A DNA stretch of 7,851 nucleotides, taken from assembly GCA_002404095.1 (NCBI GenBank), contig DHJA01000139.1, positions 53,035-60,885 on the forward strand. The letters are read 5' to 3'. Below are positions 1-6,735 of this stretch, in pieces. This DNA comes from Planctomycetaceae bacterium UBA4732 (GTDB lineage: Bacteria; Planctomycetota; Planctomycetia; Gemmatales; Gemmataceae). The stretch's first letter is position 1, and every line of letters begins with the position of its first letter. The notes under the pieces were generated by a model that saw nothing but the letters and a program-made list of their open reading frames with translations, was not told where the DNA came from and made no database searches. Both the position numbers and the translations under genes were made by a program.

Positions 1-15
1 TGTTTCGGTCGTCCC

Positions 16-36
16 GCACGGCCGAGACGGCCGTGC
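16..36. repeat. GC-rich perfect palindrome (9-bp stem, AGA loop)
   Basis: Positions 16-24 (gcacggccg) are the exact reverse complement of 28-36 (cggccgtgc), with a three-base loop aga. In RNA this is a very stable hairpin. No run of T follows, so it is not a textbook intrinsic terminator. It could still end transcription of a gene lying upstream of the window, or be a member of a dispersed palindromic family. The structure is certain and its role is not. Confidence 0.6.
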
Positions 37-51
37 CACGCCATGCCTCTC

Positions 52-79
52 TTGCAGGAACGCCTGCCCTCGTTATACT
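52..79 (+). promoter_or_regulatory. Candidate sigma70-type promoter of the TPR/alpha-CTD gene
   Basis: TTGCAG at 52-57 serves as the -35 box and TATACT at 74-79 as the -10 box, separated by 16 bp. The -10 box matches the consensus at five of six positions and the -35 box at three of six. Transcription would begin near 86, giving a leader of about 78 nt before the preferred start codon at 164 but only about 15 nt before the ATG at 101. The DNA upstream of the -35 box is GC-rich and holds no AT-rich UP element. This is a pattern match only. Confidence 0.42.
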
Positions 80-151
80 AACAAATCCAAACACCGAACA
101 ATGTACGGGGTGCGCCCCGGCTATATGTCCCTTTGGGACGCTTCTGTTTCC

Positions 152-155
152 GGAG
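152..155 (+). promoter_or_regulatory. Shine-Dalgarno GGAG that decides the start of the first gene
   Basis: GGAG at 152-155 sits eight bases before the ATG at 164. No comparable purine motif precedes the in-frame ATGs at 101 or 125. The site therefore supports 164 as the start, rather than the longest possible reading frame. Confidence 0.6.
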
Positions 156-163
156 AATGGTGC

Positions 164-1501
164 ATGGTTGAGCCGATGATGATTGACCTAAAAGCCCTCC
201 TCATAGAGCGCGAGGACTGCGATGCGGGCACCGTCCAGCAGTTGCGCAACGCCCTCGCCCAGGGCGGCGCGCAGTACCGAACGCTCCGCGACGTGACGGA
301 TATCATTCACAAGAAAATCGAAGCCTCCACGGGCGCGGCGGCCAAACGCTGGCAGTTGAAGCTGGGTATCGCCTCCTTCCTGCTCGGCTATACGGCCCAA
401 GCGGTCGAGCATTTGAAGCAGGCCGAGGGCACACTCGCCAGCTTCTATCTGGGTCGCGCGCTGGCGTCGCGCCAGGATTACGACGACGCCCTGAAGGCGT
501 TTGAGAAGGCGGAGAAGCTAGGCTATACGGCGAGCCAAGTGCAACTTCAGCGCGCCGGCATATACCGTCAAAAAGGCGATCTTCCCCAGGCCCGCTCTCT
601 GCTGGCCAAGCTCGAACAGCAGAGCAGCCATAACGCGGAATATCACTTCCAACTGGCGAGCTGCCACCTCGGGGACGGCGAACGCCTCAACGCCGTCAAG
701 CATCTCGAAAAGGCGGTCGAGTTGGACCCCGGCCACACCAACGCCCTTTTCCAGCTGGCCCACGCCAATGACCTGGCCGGCAACGACGACGAGGCCATCC
801 AGCTTTACGAGCGCTGTCTCAAGCATCCGCCGGTCCACGTTGGCACCCTGAAGAACCTCGGTGTTTTGTACGAAGACCATGAAAAATACGACAAAGCGGA
901 GGAGTGTTATCGCCGCGTTCTGGCTGCCGATCCGACCGACGAGCAGGCGCGATTGTTCCACAAGGACGCCCAGGCGTCGCGGAACATGTACTACAGTCCC
1001 GAAGACGAAAGCGCCTTCAGCCAGTTCAGCCAGGTGCTGGAGATCCCCGTCACCGACTTTGAGCTTTCGGTGCGCAGCCGCAACTGTCTGAAGAAAATGA
1101 ACATCAAGACGCTGGGCGACCTCACGCGCGTCAGCGAACCGCAGCTTTTGACCAGTAAGAACTTCGGCGAAACGTCGCTGACCGAGATCAAGGAGATGTT
1201 GACCTCGAAGGGTCTGCACATCGGCCAGTCCCTGGAGGAAGGCGCCCAGAACGAGATGCGTTTCCGGCCGCAACAGGCGTTGAGCGAACAGGAACAAGCC
1301 GTCCTCAGCAAGCCGGTGAGCGAGTTGAACCTGTCGGTGCGGGCGCGTAAATGTACGAACCGACTGGGTATCAACACCCTCGGCGATCTGGTGAATCGCA
1401 CGGCCGACGAGCTGCTGGAGTCGAAAAACTTCGGCATGACGTCGCTGAGCGAGGTGCGCGAGAAGTTGCAGACATACGGCCTATCCCTGCGCGGGGACTG
1501 A
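164..1501 (+). CDS. TPR protein with two RNA polymerase alpha-CTD-like domains
   Basis: The product is a predicted soluble cytoplasmic protein of 445 residues from the ATG at 164, chosen for its GGAG site; in-frame ATGs at 101, 125, 176 and 179 are alternatives. No signal peptide or membrane segment is visible. Residues about 92-259 form at least five tetratricopeptide repeats (for example AVKHLEKAVELDPGH), a protein-protein interaction scaffold. Two modules resembling the C-terminal domain of RNA polymerase alpha follow, at about 291-354 and 382-445, joined by a linker of roughly 28 residues. Module 1 has SVRSRNCLK and NFGETSLTEIK, very close to E. coli alpha; R304, N307, C308, G335, S338 and E341 align with DNA-contact residues R265, N268, C269, G296, S299 and E302. 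Module 2 keeps R393, C397, G424, S427 and E430 but has K396 where N268 would be. The alpha N-terminal assembly domain is absent, so this is not RpoA. A role in transcription, through DNA, sigma or activators, is inferred. The biological function is unknown. Confidence 0.9.
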   Translation: MVEPMMIDLKALLIEREDCDAGTVQQLRNALAQGGAQYRTLRDVTDIIHKKIEASTGAAAKRWQLKLGIASFLLGYTAQAVEHLKQAEGTLASFYLGRALASRQDYDDALKAFEKAEKLGYTASQVQLQRAGIYRQKGDLPQARSLLAKLEQQSSHNAEYHFQLASCHLGDGERLNAVKHLEKAVELDPGHTNALFQLAHANDLAGNDDEAIQLYERCLKHPPVHVGTLKNLGVLYEDHEKYDKAEECYRRVLAADPTDEQARLFHKDAQASRNMYYSPEDESAFSQFSQVLEIPVTDFELSVRSRNCLKKMNIKTLGDLTRVSEPQLLTSKNFGETSLTEIKEMLTSKGLHIGQSLEEGAQNEMRFRPQQALSEQEQAVLSKPVSELNLSVRARKCTNRLGINTLGDLVNRTADELLESKNFGMTSLSEVREKLQTYGLSLRGD

Positions 1502-1511
1502 AAAAAAATAG

Positions 1512-1620
1512 ACCACAAAGACACAAAGGACACAAAGAAGAAAGACCAAGAGAAAGCCCATTGAATTACTCTTAATTGCGTTTCTTCCGTTTTTCTTTGT
1601 GTTCTTTGTGCCTTTGTGGT
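1512..1620. repeat. CACAAAG-type imperfect inverted repeat between the TPR gene and tgt
   Basis: The left arm starts at 1512 with accacaaag and repeats the cacaaag unit three times to about 1540. The right arm, 1592-1620, is its near-perfect reverse complement, ending ctttgtggt. Over about 28 bp only two positions differ; in RNA one of these is a G-U wobble. Weaker complementarity continues inward toward a central AT-rich stretch. Composition differs sharply from the flanking coding DNA, being rich in A on one arm and T on the other. It starts 11 bases after the stop codon of the TPR gene, so it may also work as a 3' end or processing hairpin. The right arm ends next to the ggtgaag that could serve as the tgt ribosome binding site. 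It looks like a dispersed intergenic element rather than a gene. Confidence 0.75.
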
Positions 1621-1632
1621 GAAGTTTTTCGC

Positions 1633-2742
1633 ATGACCATCCGCTTCGAGGTTCTGTCCACGGATGGCGCCGCACGTCGCGGCCGATTACAAACGCCGCA
1701 CGGCATCGTTGAAACGCCCGTCTTCATGCCCGTCGGTACTCAAGCCACGGTCAAAGGTCTAACGCCGGACCAGCTCGAAGAGGCCGGCGCGCGAATAATT
1801 CTCGGCAACACCTATCATCTCGCCTTGCGCCCCGGCGACGAATTGATCGCCGAGATGGGCGGCCTTCATCGCTTCATGCACTGGAACGGCCCGATCCTCA
1901 CCGACAGCGGCGGCTTTCAAATCTACAGCCTCGCGCCCACGCGCCAGATCACCGACCACGCCGCCGTCTTCCGTTCGCACATCGACGGCACCCTCCTCGA
2001 ACTCACGCCCGAACGCGCCGTCGCCATTCAGGAAAACCTTGGCGCCGATATCGCCATGTGTCTCGACGAGTGCCCGCCGTTCCAGGCGCCGCCCGATGTC
2101 CTGCGCGAGGCCGTGCGGCGTTCGCTCCATTGGGCCGAGCGCTGCCGCGCCGCACACCGTCGGCCCGACCAGGCGCTGTTCGCCATCGTTCAGGGCGGGC
2201 CGGACCTTACATTGCGCAGCCATTGCGCAGCCGCACTCGCGGCCATGGACTTTCCCGGCTACGCTCTCGGCGGCTTCAGCGTCGGCGAGACGCCGGAACA
2301 AATGGTGGCCGTCCTTGGGCCGGCGGTCGCCTTGCTGCCGACTCATAAGCCGCGCTACCTCATGGGGGTCGGCCGGCCGCAAGACCTCCTGGCCGCCGTG
2401 ATGCGCGGCGTGGATATGTTCGACTGCGTGTTGCCGACGCGCAACGGCCGTAACGCCTCGGCCTTCACGAATTCCGGATCGTTGCGACTGCGCAACGCCT
2501 GCCATAAGCGAGATGAGGCGCCGTTGGAGTCCGATTGTCCTTGTTACACGTGCCGCAATTTCAGCCGGGCGTACTTGCATCACCTGTTTCTGGCGAAGGA
2601 AATGCTCGGCCCGACGTTGCTGTCGCTGCACAATGTCGCCTTCTATTGCCGGCTAATGGCGGACATGCGCAAGGCGATCACGGAGGGGCGGTTGGCGGAC
2701 TTTGCGGAGGTCCGTCTTGCCCGTTGGGGCGGATCGCTTTAA
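1633..2742 (+). CDS. tgt: Queuine/preQ1 tRNA-guanine transglycosylase
   Basis: Tgt exchanges guanine 34 in the anticodon of tRNAs with GUN anticodons for the queuosine precursor preQ1, in the cytoplasm. From the ATG at 1633 the protein has 369 residues, the usual bacterial length. Family landmarks are in order: NTYHL near the N-terminus; TDSGGFQ with the catalytic aspartate D91; D145 in CLDECPPF, for recognition of the base; VQGG with Q187; GGFSVGE; and MFDCVLPTRNGR with D264, the nucleophile that bonds covalently to tRNA. The zinc site is CPCYTC (C302, C304, C307) plus H333 in SLHN. The frame stays open up to 1576, but those 19 extra residues (MRFFRFSLCSLCLC...) come from the CACAAAG repeat and are not part of Tgt. 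A weak ggtgaag lies eight bases before 1633. The gene leads the tgt-yajC-secDF cluster. Queuosine synthesis genes such as queA are not in the window. Confidence 0.97.
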   Translation: MTIRFEVLSTDGAARRGRLQTPHGIVETPVFMPVGTQATVKGLTPDQLEEAGARIILGNTYHLALRPGDELIAEMGGLHRFMHWNGPILTDSGGFQIYSLAPTRQITDHAAVFRSHIDGTLLELTPERAVAIQENLGADIAMCLDECPPFQAPPDVLREAVRRSLHWAERCRAAHRRPDQALFAIVQGGPDLTLRSHCAAALAAMDFPGYALGGFSVGETPEQMVAVLGPAVALLPTHKPRYLMGVGRPQDLLAAVMRGVDMFDCVLPTRNGRNASAFTNSGSLRLRNACHKRDEAPLESDCPCYTCRNFSRAYLHHLFLAKEMLGPTLLSLHNVAFYCRLMADMRKAITEGRLADFAEVRLARWGGSL

Positions 2743-2763
2743 GATGATCGGTTCAGACGACTT

Positions 2764-2808
2764 GGCGAGCCGGGAGTTGGTTTCCCGGCGAGCAGGCTCG
2801 CCGATTTT
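2764..2808 (+). terminator. Terminator/attenuator-like palindrome between tgt and yajC
   Basis: CGGCGAG at 2786-2792 and CTCGCCG at 2797-2803 form a 7-bp GC stem with a CAGG loop, followed directly by ATTTTGA. This resembles a weak intrinsic terminator 44 bases after the tgt stop. A second copy of ggcgagc at 2764-2770 can pair with the same right arm (ggctcgcc, 2795-2802), giving an outer stem that encloses the small hairpin CGGGA/TCCCG (2771-2775 with 2783-2787). The two folds exclude each other. It could lower read-through from tgt into yajC-secDF, attenuate it, or simply be a repeat. The T run is short, so termination is uncertain. Confidence 0.45.
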
Positions 2809-2829
2809 GATGATGCGCATCACTAGCGC

Positions 2830-2835
2830 GAGGGA
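2830..2835 (+). promoter_or_regulatory. Shine-Dalgarno of yajC
   Basis: GAGGGA at 2830-2835 ends six bases before the yajC ATG at 2842. It is the strongest ribosome binding site seen in this cluster. Confidence 0.6.
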
Positions 2836-2841
2836 CTGTCG

Positions 2842-3297
2842 ATGTTCAACACCCTGATGATTCTGTTGGCCGACGCGGCCGGGAGCGGAACACCGCCGGC
2901 CGGAGGGACGCCCCAAGGCGGCGGCGGTTTGTTTGATAACCCGATTATCTTCCTCGCGCTGCCGGGCATCGCGCTCTTTTACATTCTGTTCCTTCGCCCC
3001 ATGCGTAAGCAGGAACAAGAGCGCGCCGCGCTGCTGACCGCTATCAAGAAAAACGACAAGATCATCACCCATTCAGGCATCTACGGCACCGTCGTCTCCG
3101 TCAGCGAGAAGGAAGACGAGATCGTTGTGCGAGTAGACGACAATGTTCGTCTTAAAATGGTCAAAAACAGCATCATGCGGAATCTGACGAACGAGGAAGC
3201 GGCCAAGGAGGCGAAGGCGGCCAAGGGGGCGAAAGATGCGAAGCCCGCCGCCGCGCCCGCCTCGACGGCCGTGACGACCAAGGAAGGCGGGGCGTGA
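2842..3297 (+). CDS. yajC: Preprotein translocase subunit YajC
   Basis: YajC is a small single-span inner-membrane protein that associates with SecD and SecF and, through them, with SecYEG. The product has 151 residues. After a short Gly/Pro-rich N-terminus (residues 14-30) comes one membrane segment at about 34-52 (IIFLALPGIALFYILFL). It ends in the family signature LRPMRKQEQE, followed by the conserved cytoplasmic beta domain with GDKI-like NDKIITHSGIYGTVVSV (about 71-87) and a short EIVVRV strand. The C-terminal third is a low-complexity Ala/Lys tail (AAKEAKAAKGAKDAKP), which makes it longer than the roughly 110-residue E. coli protein. The start is supported by GAGGGA at 2830-2835. It lies 72 nt upstream of secDF in the same orientation, the standard yajC-secD-secF arrangement, and is probably cotranscribed with it. 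The assignment is firm from both sequence and context. Confidence 0.95.
   Translation: MFNTLMILLADAAGSGTPPAGGTPQGGGGLFDNPIIFLALPGIALFYILFLRPMRKQEQERAALLTAIKKNDKIITHSGIYGTVVSVSEKEDEIVVRVDDNVRLKMVKNSIMRNLTNEEAAKEAKAAKGAKDAKPAAAPASTAVTTKEGGA
3199..3234 (+). repeat. Tandem 18-bp repeat in the yajC tail
   Basis: Two adjacent 18-bp units, 3199-3216 and 3217-3234, differ at two positions and encode AAKEAK and AAKGAK; a shorter DAK follows. Slippage in this unit would add or remove six residues from the unstructured basic tail without breaking the frame. Confidence 0.65.
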
Positions 3298-3369
3298 GCG
3301 TCTCGCCTCGCGGCGCCTGGCTTGAGCGCCGGGCTGGAATGGCGCCAACGAAAGGCATGAAGTCCGACT

Positions 3370-6300
3370 ATGAAACGGTATATCGGCCGAATTCTCATCT
3401 GCGTTCTCCCCGTCCTTGTGTCAATCATCATCGTGGGCTGGGCTTACGCCAAGTACACGAAAGGCGAAGGCGGCTTCCACCTGGGAGTGGACCTCGCCGG
3501 CGGCACCATCCTCGTTTACGAGGTGGACCAGAGTAAGATGACGGAACAGGCGCGGAACACCTTCAAGCCGGAAGACCTGGCCGCCTCGCTCAAGCGCCGC
3601 ATCGACCCGGCGGACTTGTTCAACGTCACCATCCGCCCGGTGCCGAGCGATCCGCCGCGAGTAGAGATCATCCTGCCGACCGGCGGTAAGCAACAGACCA
3701 GAGCCAGAAGCGACGAGTGGCAAAACGTACTGCGGCAGGTGAAGGACCGGTTCAAGTTGGACGGGTCGGATGATGCGTCCACCCTCACCTTGGACGACGT
3801 GCCGCAGGGGCAATTCAAGGAGTTGATCGACCGTTTGGTCAACGCCCACCTCAAGCGGGACGGCAAGGACGTCGATCCGGCGGACGTATCGAAATTCATT
3901 TACGGGTTGGAAAAACAGGGCGCCGACAAGCGCGCCTTCACCGGCGAGGAAGTCGAGAACATCAAGAATCTGATCCAGCAGCAAGGCCGGCTGGAGTTCC
4001 GGATTCTCGCCAATAAGACCGACGACCATGACGCCATCGCCGCCGCTGAAGAGTACATGAAGGATCCGAAAAATGCGGAACGGCTCAAAGACCTTAATAT
4101 CAAGGGTGAGCCGCCGCCGCCGCCGTCCCAGAACGGCGACCGTTTCTTCACGGCTTCCCTTCACAATGAAAGCGCACGCCGCGAATACAGCTGGGTCGAG
4201 ATGGGCAAGGAAGAATTGTACTCGATGCAGCTCAACAGCGGCGCCGAGAACACACCGGACAGCGACACATCGCGCGACGGCTATCGGCAAGCCATGTGGA
4301 AGGAAGTCAAGGCGACGCGCGACCACGCCGCTTTTTCACCGCCCGGCCAGGGCCAGACCCTCATGTACTGCCGAACTATCCCCAACCGCGAACGGATCTC
4401 GGCGCGCGACCGGGAGCAGGGTAAGAACGTCGAGTTCTTCGTCCTCACGCGCGAGTCCGACCCCAGCAAGGAAGTGACCGGCGAATTCCTGACCAGCGCC
4501 TCCGAAGGCAATGGAGATGGGAAAAGGGCGGTTAATTTCTCATTCAACAGCGAAGGCGCCAGCCGCTTCCAGGAACTCACGACCGAAAATCAACCCACCG
4601 GTCCCGATGCCAATACGTCTTTCAAGCGGTTGCTGGCGGTCATCCTCGACGGCCAGGTGCGCTCGGCGCCGACGCTGAACGCCATCATCATCAGTTCAGG
4701 CCAGATCACCGGCGACTTCTCACAGAAGGCCATCGAAGACTTGGTGCGCATCCTGCGCGCCGGCGCTCTGCCGGCCACGCTCAAATCCCAGCCGGTGAGC
4801 GAGAACACGATGGGCGCCACCCTCGGCGAAGACACCATTTTCAAGGGCGCCCTATCGATCGGTCTGGCCTTCGGGGCCGTGCTAATTTTCATGCTCGTCT
4901 ATTACCGCTTCGCGGGCGTCGTGGCCTGCTTCGCGCTAATGGCTAATTTGCTTCTAACCGTAGCCTTTATGGTGTTGGTTAGCGCTACCTTCACGCTGCC
5001 CGGTTTGGCTGGCCTGGTTCTTATGCTCGGCATGGCGGTGGACGCGAACGTGCTAATTTACGAACGGCTACGTGAGGAGCGCGAACGCGGCGCCAGCCTC
5101 CCGTTGGCCGTGCGCAACGGCTACGACCGCGCCTTTCCGACGATCATCGACACCCACTTGACAAGCATCTTCACGGCCATCGTGCTTTACGTCGTCGGCA
5201 ACGATCAGTTGAAAGGCTTCGGCATCAGCCTCACCGTGGGTCTGATTATCAGCCTCTTCACGTCGCTGTACGTGACGCGCACGATCTTCGACATCTTTCT
5301 CGGCAACAACTGGCTGCACAGCCTTTACTTCATGCAGCTTTTCAAGCGGCCGAACATTAACTTCATGCGCATCCGTAATTTCTTCTTCGCCCTTACCGTC
5401 GGCGCCACGGTCGTCGGCGCCGCCTTGTTCATTTACCGCCTCGACAAGGGCGGTTTGAACATCGACTTCGTCGGCGGCACCGCGTACTCCGGACAACTCA
5501 CGGAACCTGTTGACCTGCTTACGCTGCGAAAAGCCCTGGAAAGGGAAATGACGCCGGATGAATTGAAGCAACTCAACATTACCAGCGACCTGCCGGAGGT
5601 GTCAATTGAGCAGGTATTCGTCAACAACCCGAAATTTAGTCAAGGCGATAAAAGCAGCTTGTTCACGGTTCGCACCTCGGACAAGGACGCCCCCAAGGTC
5701 CAGTTCATCATCAACCACAAGCTGGGCGACATGCTCAAGCGCATCGAGATGAAAGACCCGGATATCGTGGCTGCGAACGGCAGGGCGTCGGAAGCGACTC
5801 TTGAATTTGCCGAGTCAGCGGACAAGGGCGCGGCGGACTTCGCCTCGCCCGCGCAAGTCACCATGTTGCTGAACAAAGAGTTCAAAGATCTTGGCGTTCG
5901 GAAATTTACCGTCGCGCGCGCCAAGGGCAGTCTTGAGCAGGAGGGCCGGTTCTCGAAGATGCGGCTTGATCTGGCCGAGCCGATCCCCGTGGACGCGCTC
6001 AAGGGGGCGTTAGCGAAGGTCCAGACGGAGTTCCATAACACGCCGCAACCGGAACGGCTGGAAAACTTCGACCGCCAGTTGGCCGCGGACACGCAGCAAA
6101 AAGCCCTGTACGCCATCGTGGCGAGTTGGGCCGCCATCCTGCTGTATTTGTGGATTCGCTTCGGCAGTTGGACCTTCGGGGCGGCGACCGTACTCTGCCT
6201 CATCCACGACTTGTTTTTCACGCTGGGAGCGATCGCGCTTTGCCACTGGTTGCATTGGATTCCCCTACTCGGCCAGCCGGTCAATCTCTTCGGCTACCCC

Positions 6301-6720
6301 TTCAGTTTTGGCTTGGCGGACTTCAAGATCGACTTGCCGTCGGTGGCCGCGCTGTTGACGCTGGTCGGTTACTCGGTCAGCGACACGATCGTGGTCTTCG
6401 ACCGCATCCGCGAGGTCCGCGGCAAAAACCCGCTGCTGACGCCGACGATGATAAACGACAGCGTCAACCAGACGCTGAGCCGGACTATTCTGTCGTCGTT
6501 GACCGTGTTCCTGGTGGTGGGCGTGCTGTACTGGTTCGGCGGTGAAGGCGTTCATCTGTTCGCCTTCGTGATGGTGGTCGGCGTCATCGTCGGCACCTAC
6601 AGCTCGATCTATATTGCTAGCCCATTGCTGCTGATGTTCGGCGAGGGCACGCCGGCGACGCAGCGGGGGCGGAACATCGCGGCGGCGCGGGCCGCCGACG
6701 CGGCAGCCGCCCAGGCGTGA
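3370..6720 (+). CDS. secDF: Fused protein translocase subunit SecDF
   Basis: SecD and SecF are RND-superfamily membrane proteins that use the proton gradient to pull preproteins out of SecYEG on the outer face. Here both are one chain of 1116 residues. SecD half: membrane segment 1 at about 5-27, then the HLGVDLAGGT motif (37-46), a large extracytoplasmic region (about 28-490) with QGRLEFRIL (205-213) and AVILDGQVRSAP (423-434), and five more membrane segments to about 641. D558 in LGMAVDANVLIYER aligns with the proton-relay aspartate D519 of E. coli SecD. SecF half: first membrane segment at about 669-690, DFVGGT (699-704), an extracytoplasmic domain to about 910, then five segments. D1005 in VGYSVSDTIVVFDRIRE and R1038 align with SecF D213 and R247. 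Both periplasmic domains are longer than usual, and residues 248-252 are five prolines. The ATG at 3370 has only a weak gaag upstream; it lies 72 nt after yajC. The fused state resembles Bacillus SecDF, but the length exceeds it. Confidence 0.97.
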   Translation: MKRYIGRILICVLPVLVSIIIVGWAYAKYTKGEGGFHLGVDLAGGTILVYEVDQSKMTEQARNTFKPEDLAASLKRRIDPADLFNVTIRPVPSDPPRVEIILPTGGKQQTRARSDEWQNVLRQVKDRFKLDGSDDASTLTLDDVPQGQFKELIDRLVNAHLKRDGKDVDPADVSKFIYGLEKQGADKRAFTGEEVENIKNLIQQQGRLEFRILANKTDDHDAIAAAEEYMKDPKNAERLKDLNIKGEPPPPPSQNGDRFFTASLHNESARREYSWVEMGKEELYSMQLNSGAENTPDSDTSRDGYRQAMWKEVKATRDHAAFSPPGQGQTLMYCRTIPNRERISARDREQGKNVEFFVLTRESDPSKEVTGEFLTSASEGNGDGKRAVNFSFNSEGASRFQELTTENQPTGPDANTSFKRLLAVILDGQVRSAPTLNAIIISSGQITGDFSQKAIEDLVRILRAGALPATLKSQPVSENTMGATLGEDTIFKGALSIGLAFGAVLIFMLVYYRFAGVVACFALMANLLLTVAFMVLVSATFTLPGLAGLVLMLGMAVDANVLIYERLREERERGASLPLAVRNGYDRAFPTIIDTHLTSIFTAIVLYVVGNDQLKGFGISLTVGLIISLFTSLYVTRTIFDIFLGNNWLHSLYFMQLFKRPNINFMRIRNFFFALTVGATVVGAALFIYRLDKGGLNIDFVGGTAYSGQLTEPVDLLTLRKALEREMTPDELKQLNITSDLPEVSIEQVFVNNPKFSQGDKSSLFTVRTSDKDAPKVQFIINHKLGDMLKRIEMKDPDIVAANGRASEATLEFAESADKGAADFASPAQVTMLLNKEFKDLGVRKFTVARAKGSLEQEGRFSKMRLDLAEPIPVDALKGALAKVQTEFHNTPQPERLENFDRQLAADTQQKALYAIVASWAAILLYLWIRFGSWTFGAATVLCLIHDLFFTLGAIALCHWLHWIPLLGQPVNLFGYPFSFGLADFKIDLPSVAALLTLVGYSVSDTIVVFDRIREVRGKNPLLTPTMINDSVNQTLSRTILSSLTVFLVVGVLYWFGGEGVHLFAFVMVVGVIVGTYSSIYIASPLLLMFGEGTPATQRGRNIAAARAADAAAAQA

Positions 6721-6735
6721 CCCCGGCTATAAGAA

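Noticed and set aside
1561..1590. Possible tgt promoter in the AT-rich centre of the CACAAAG repeat (ttgaat and ttaatt)
   Set aside because: No pair of boxes with acceptable spacing was found. AT richness alone is not evidence.
1576..1632. N-terminal extension of Tgt by 19 residues
   Set aside because: The extra residues are Cys/Phe/Leu-rich and encoded by the CACAAAG repeat arm. Tgt homology and the usual length of about 370 begin at the ATG at 1633.
1481..1675. Reverse-strand frame with a hydrophobic Cys-rich segment that looks like a small membrane protein
   Set aside because: Its sequence is the translation of the repeat arms. It overlaps the ends of two real genes and has no convincing start context.
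2210..2231. Tandem 11-bp duplication (cattgcgcagc twice) in tgt that might mark a frameshift
   Set aside because: The spacing between VQGG and DFPGYA is the usual length for Tgt and the frame is intact, so there is no net insertion.
1759..2631. Long reverse-strand frame (290 codons) opposite tgt
   Set aside because: It is a shadow of tgt in GC-rich DNA and matches no recognisable family. Similar shadows occur opposite the TPR gene (518-1297) and secDF (3421-4326).
3294..3536. Small + strand frame spanning the yajC-secDF gap
   Set aside because: Its second half is out-of-frame secDF sequence, its composition is Arg/Pro/His-rich, and no family resemblance is seen.
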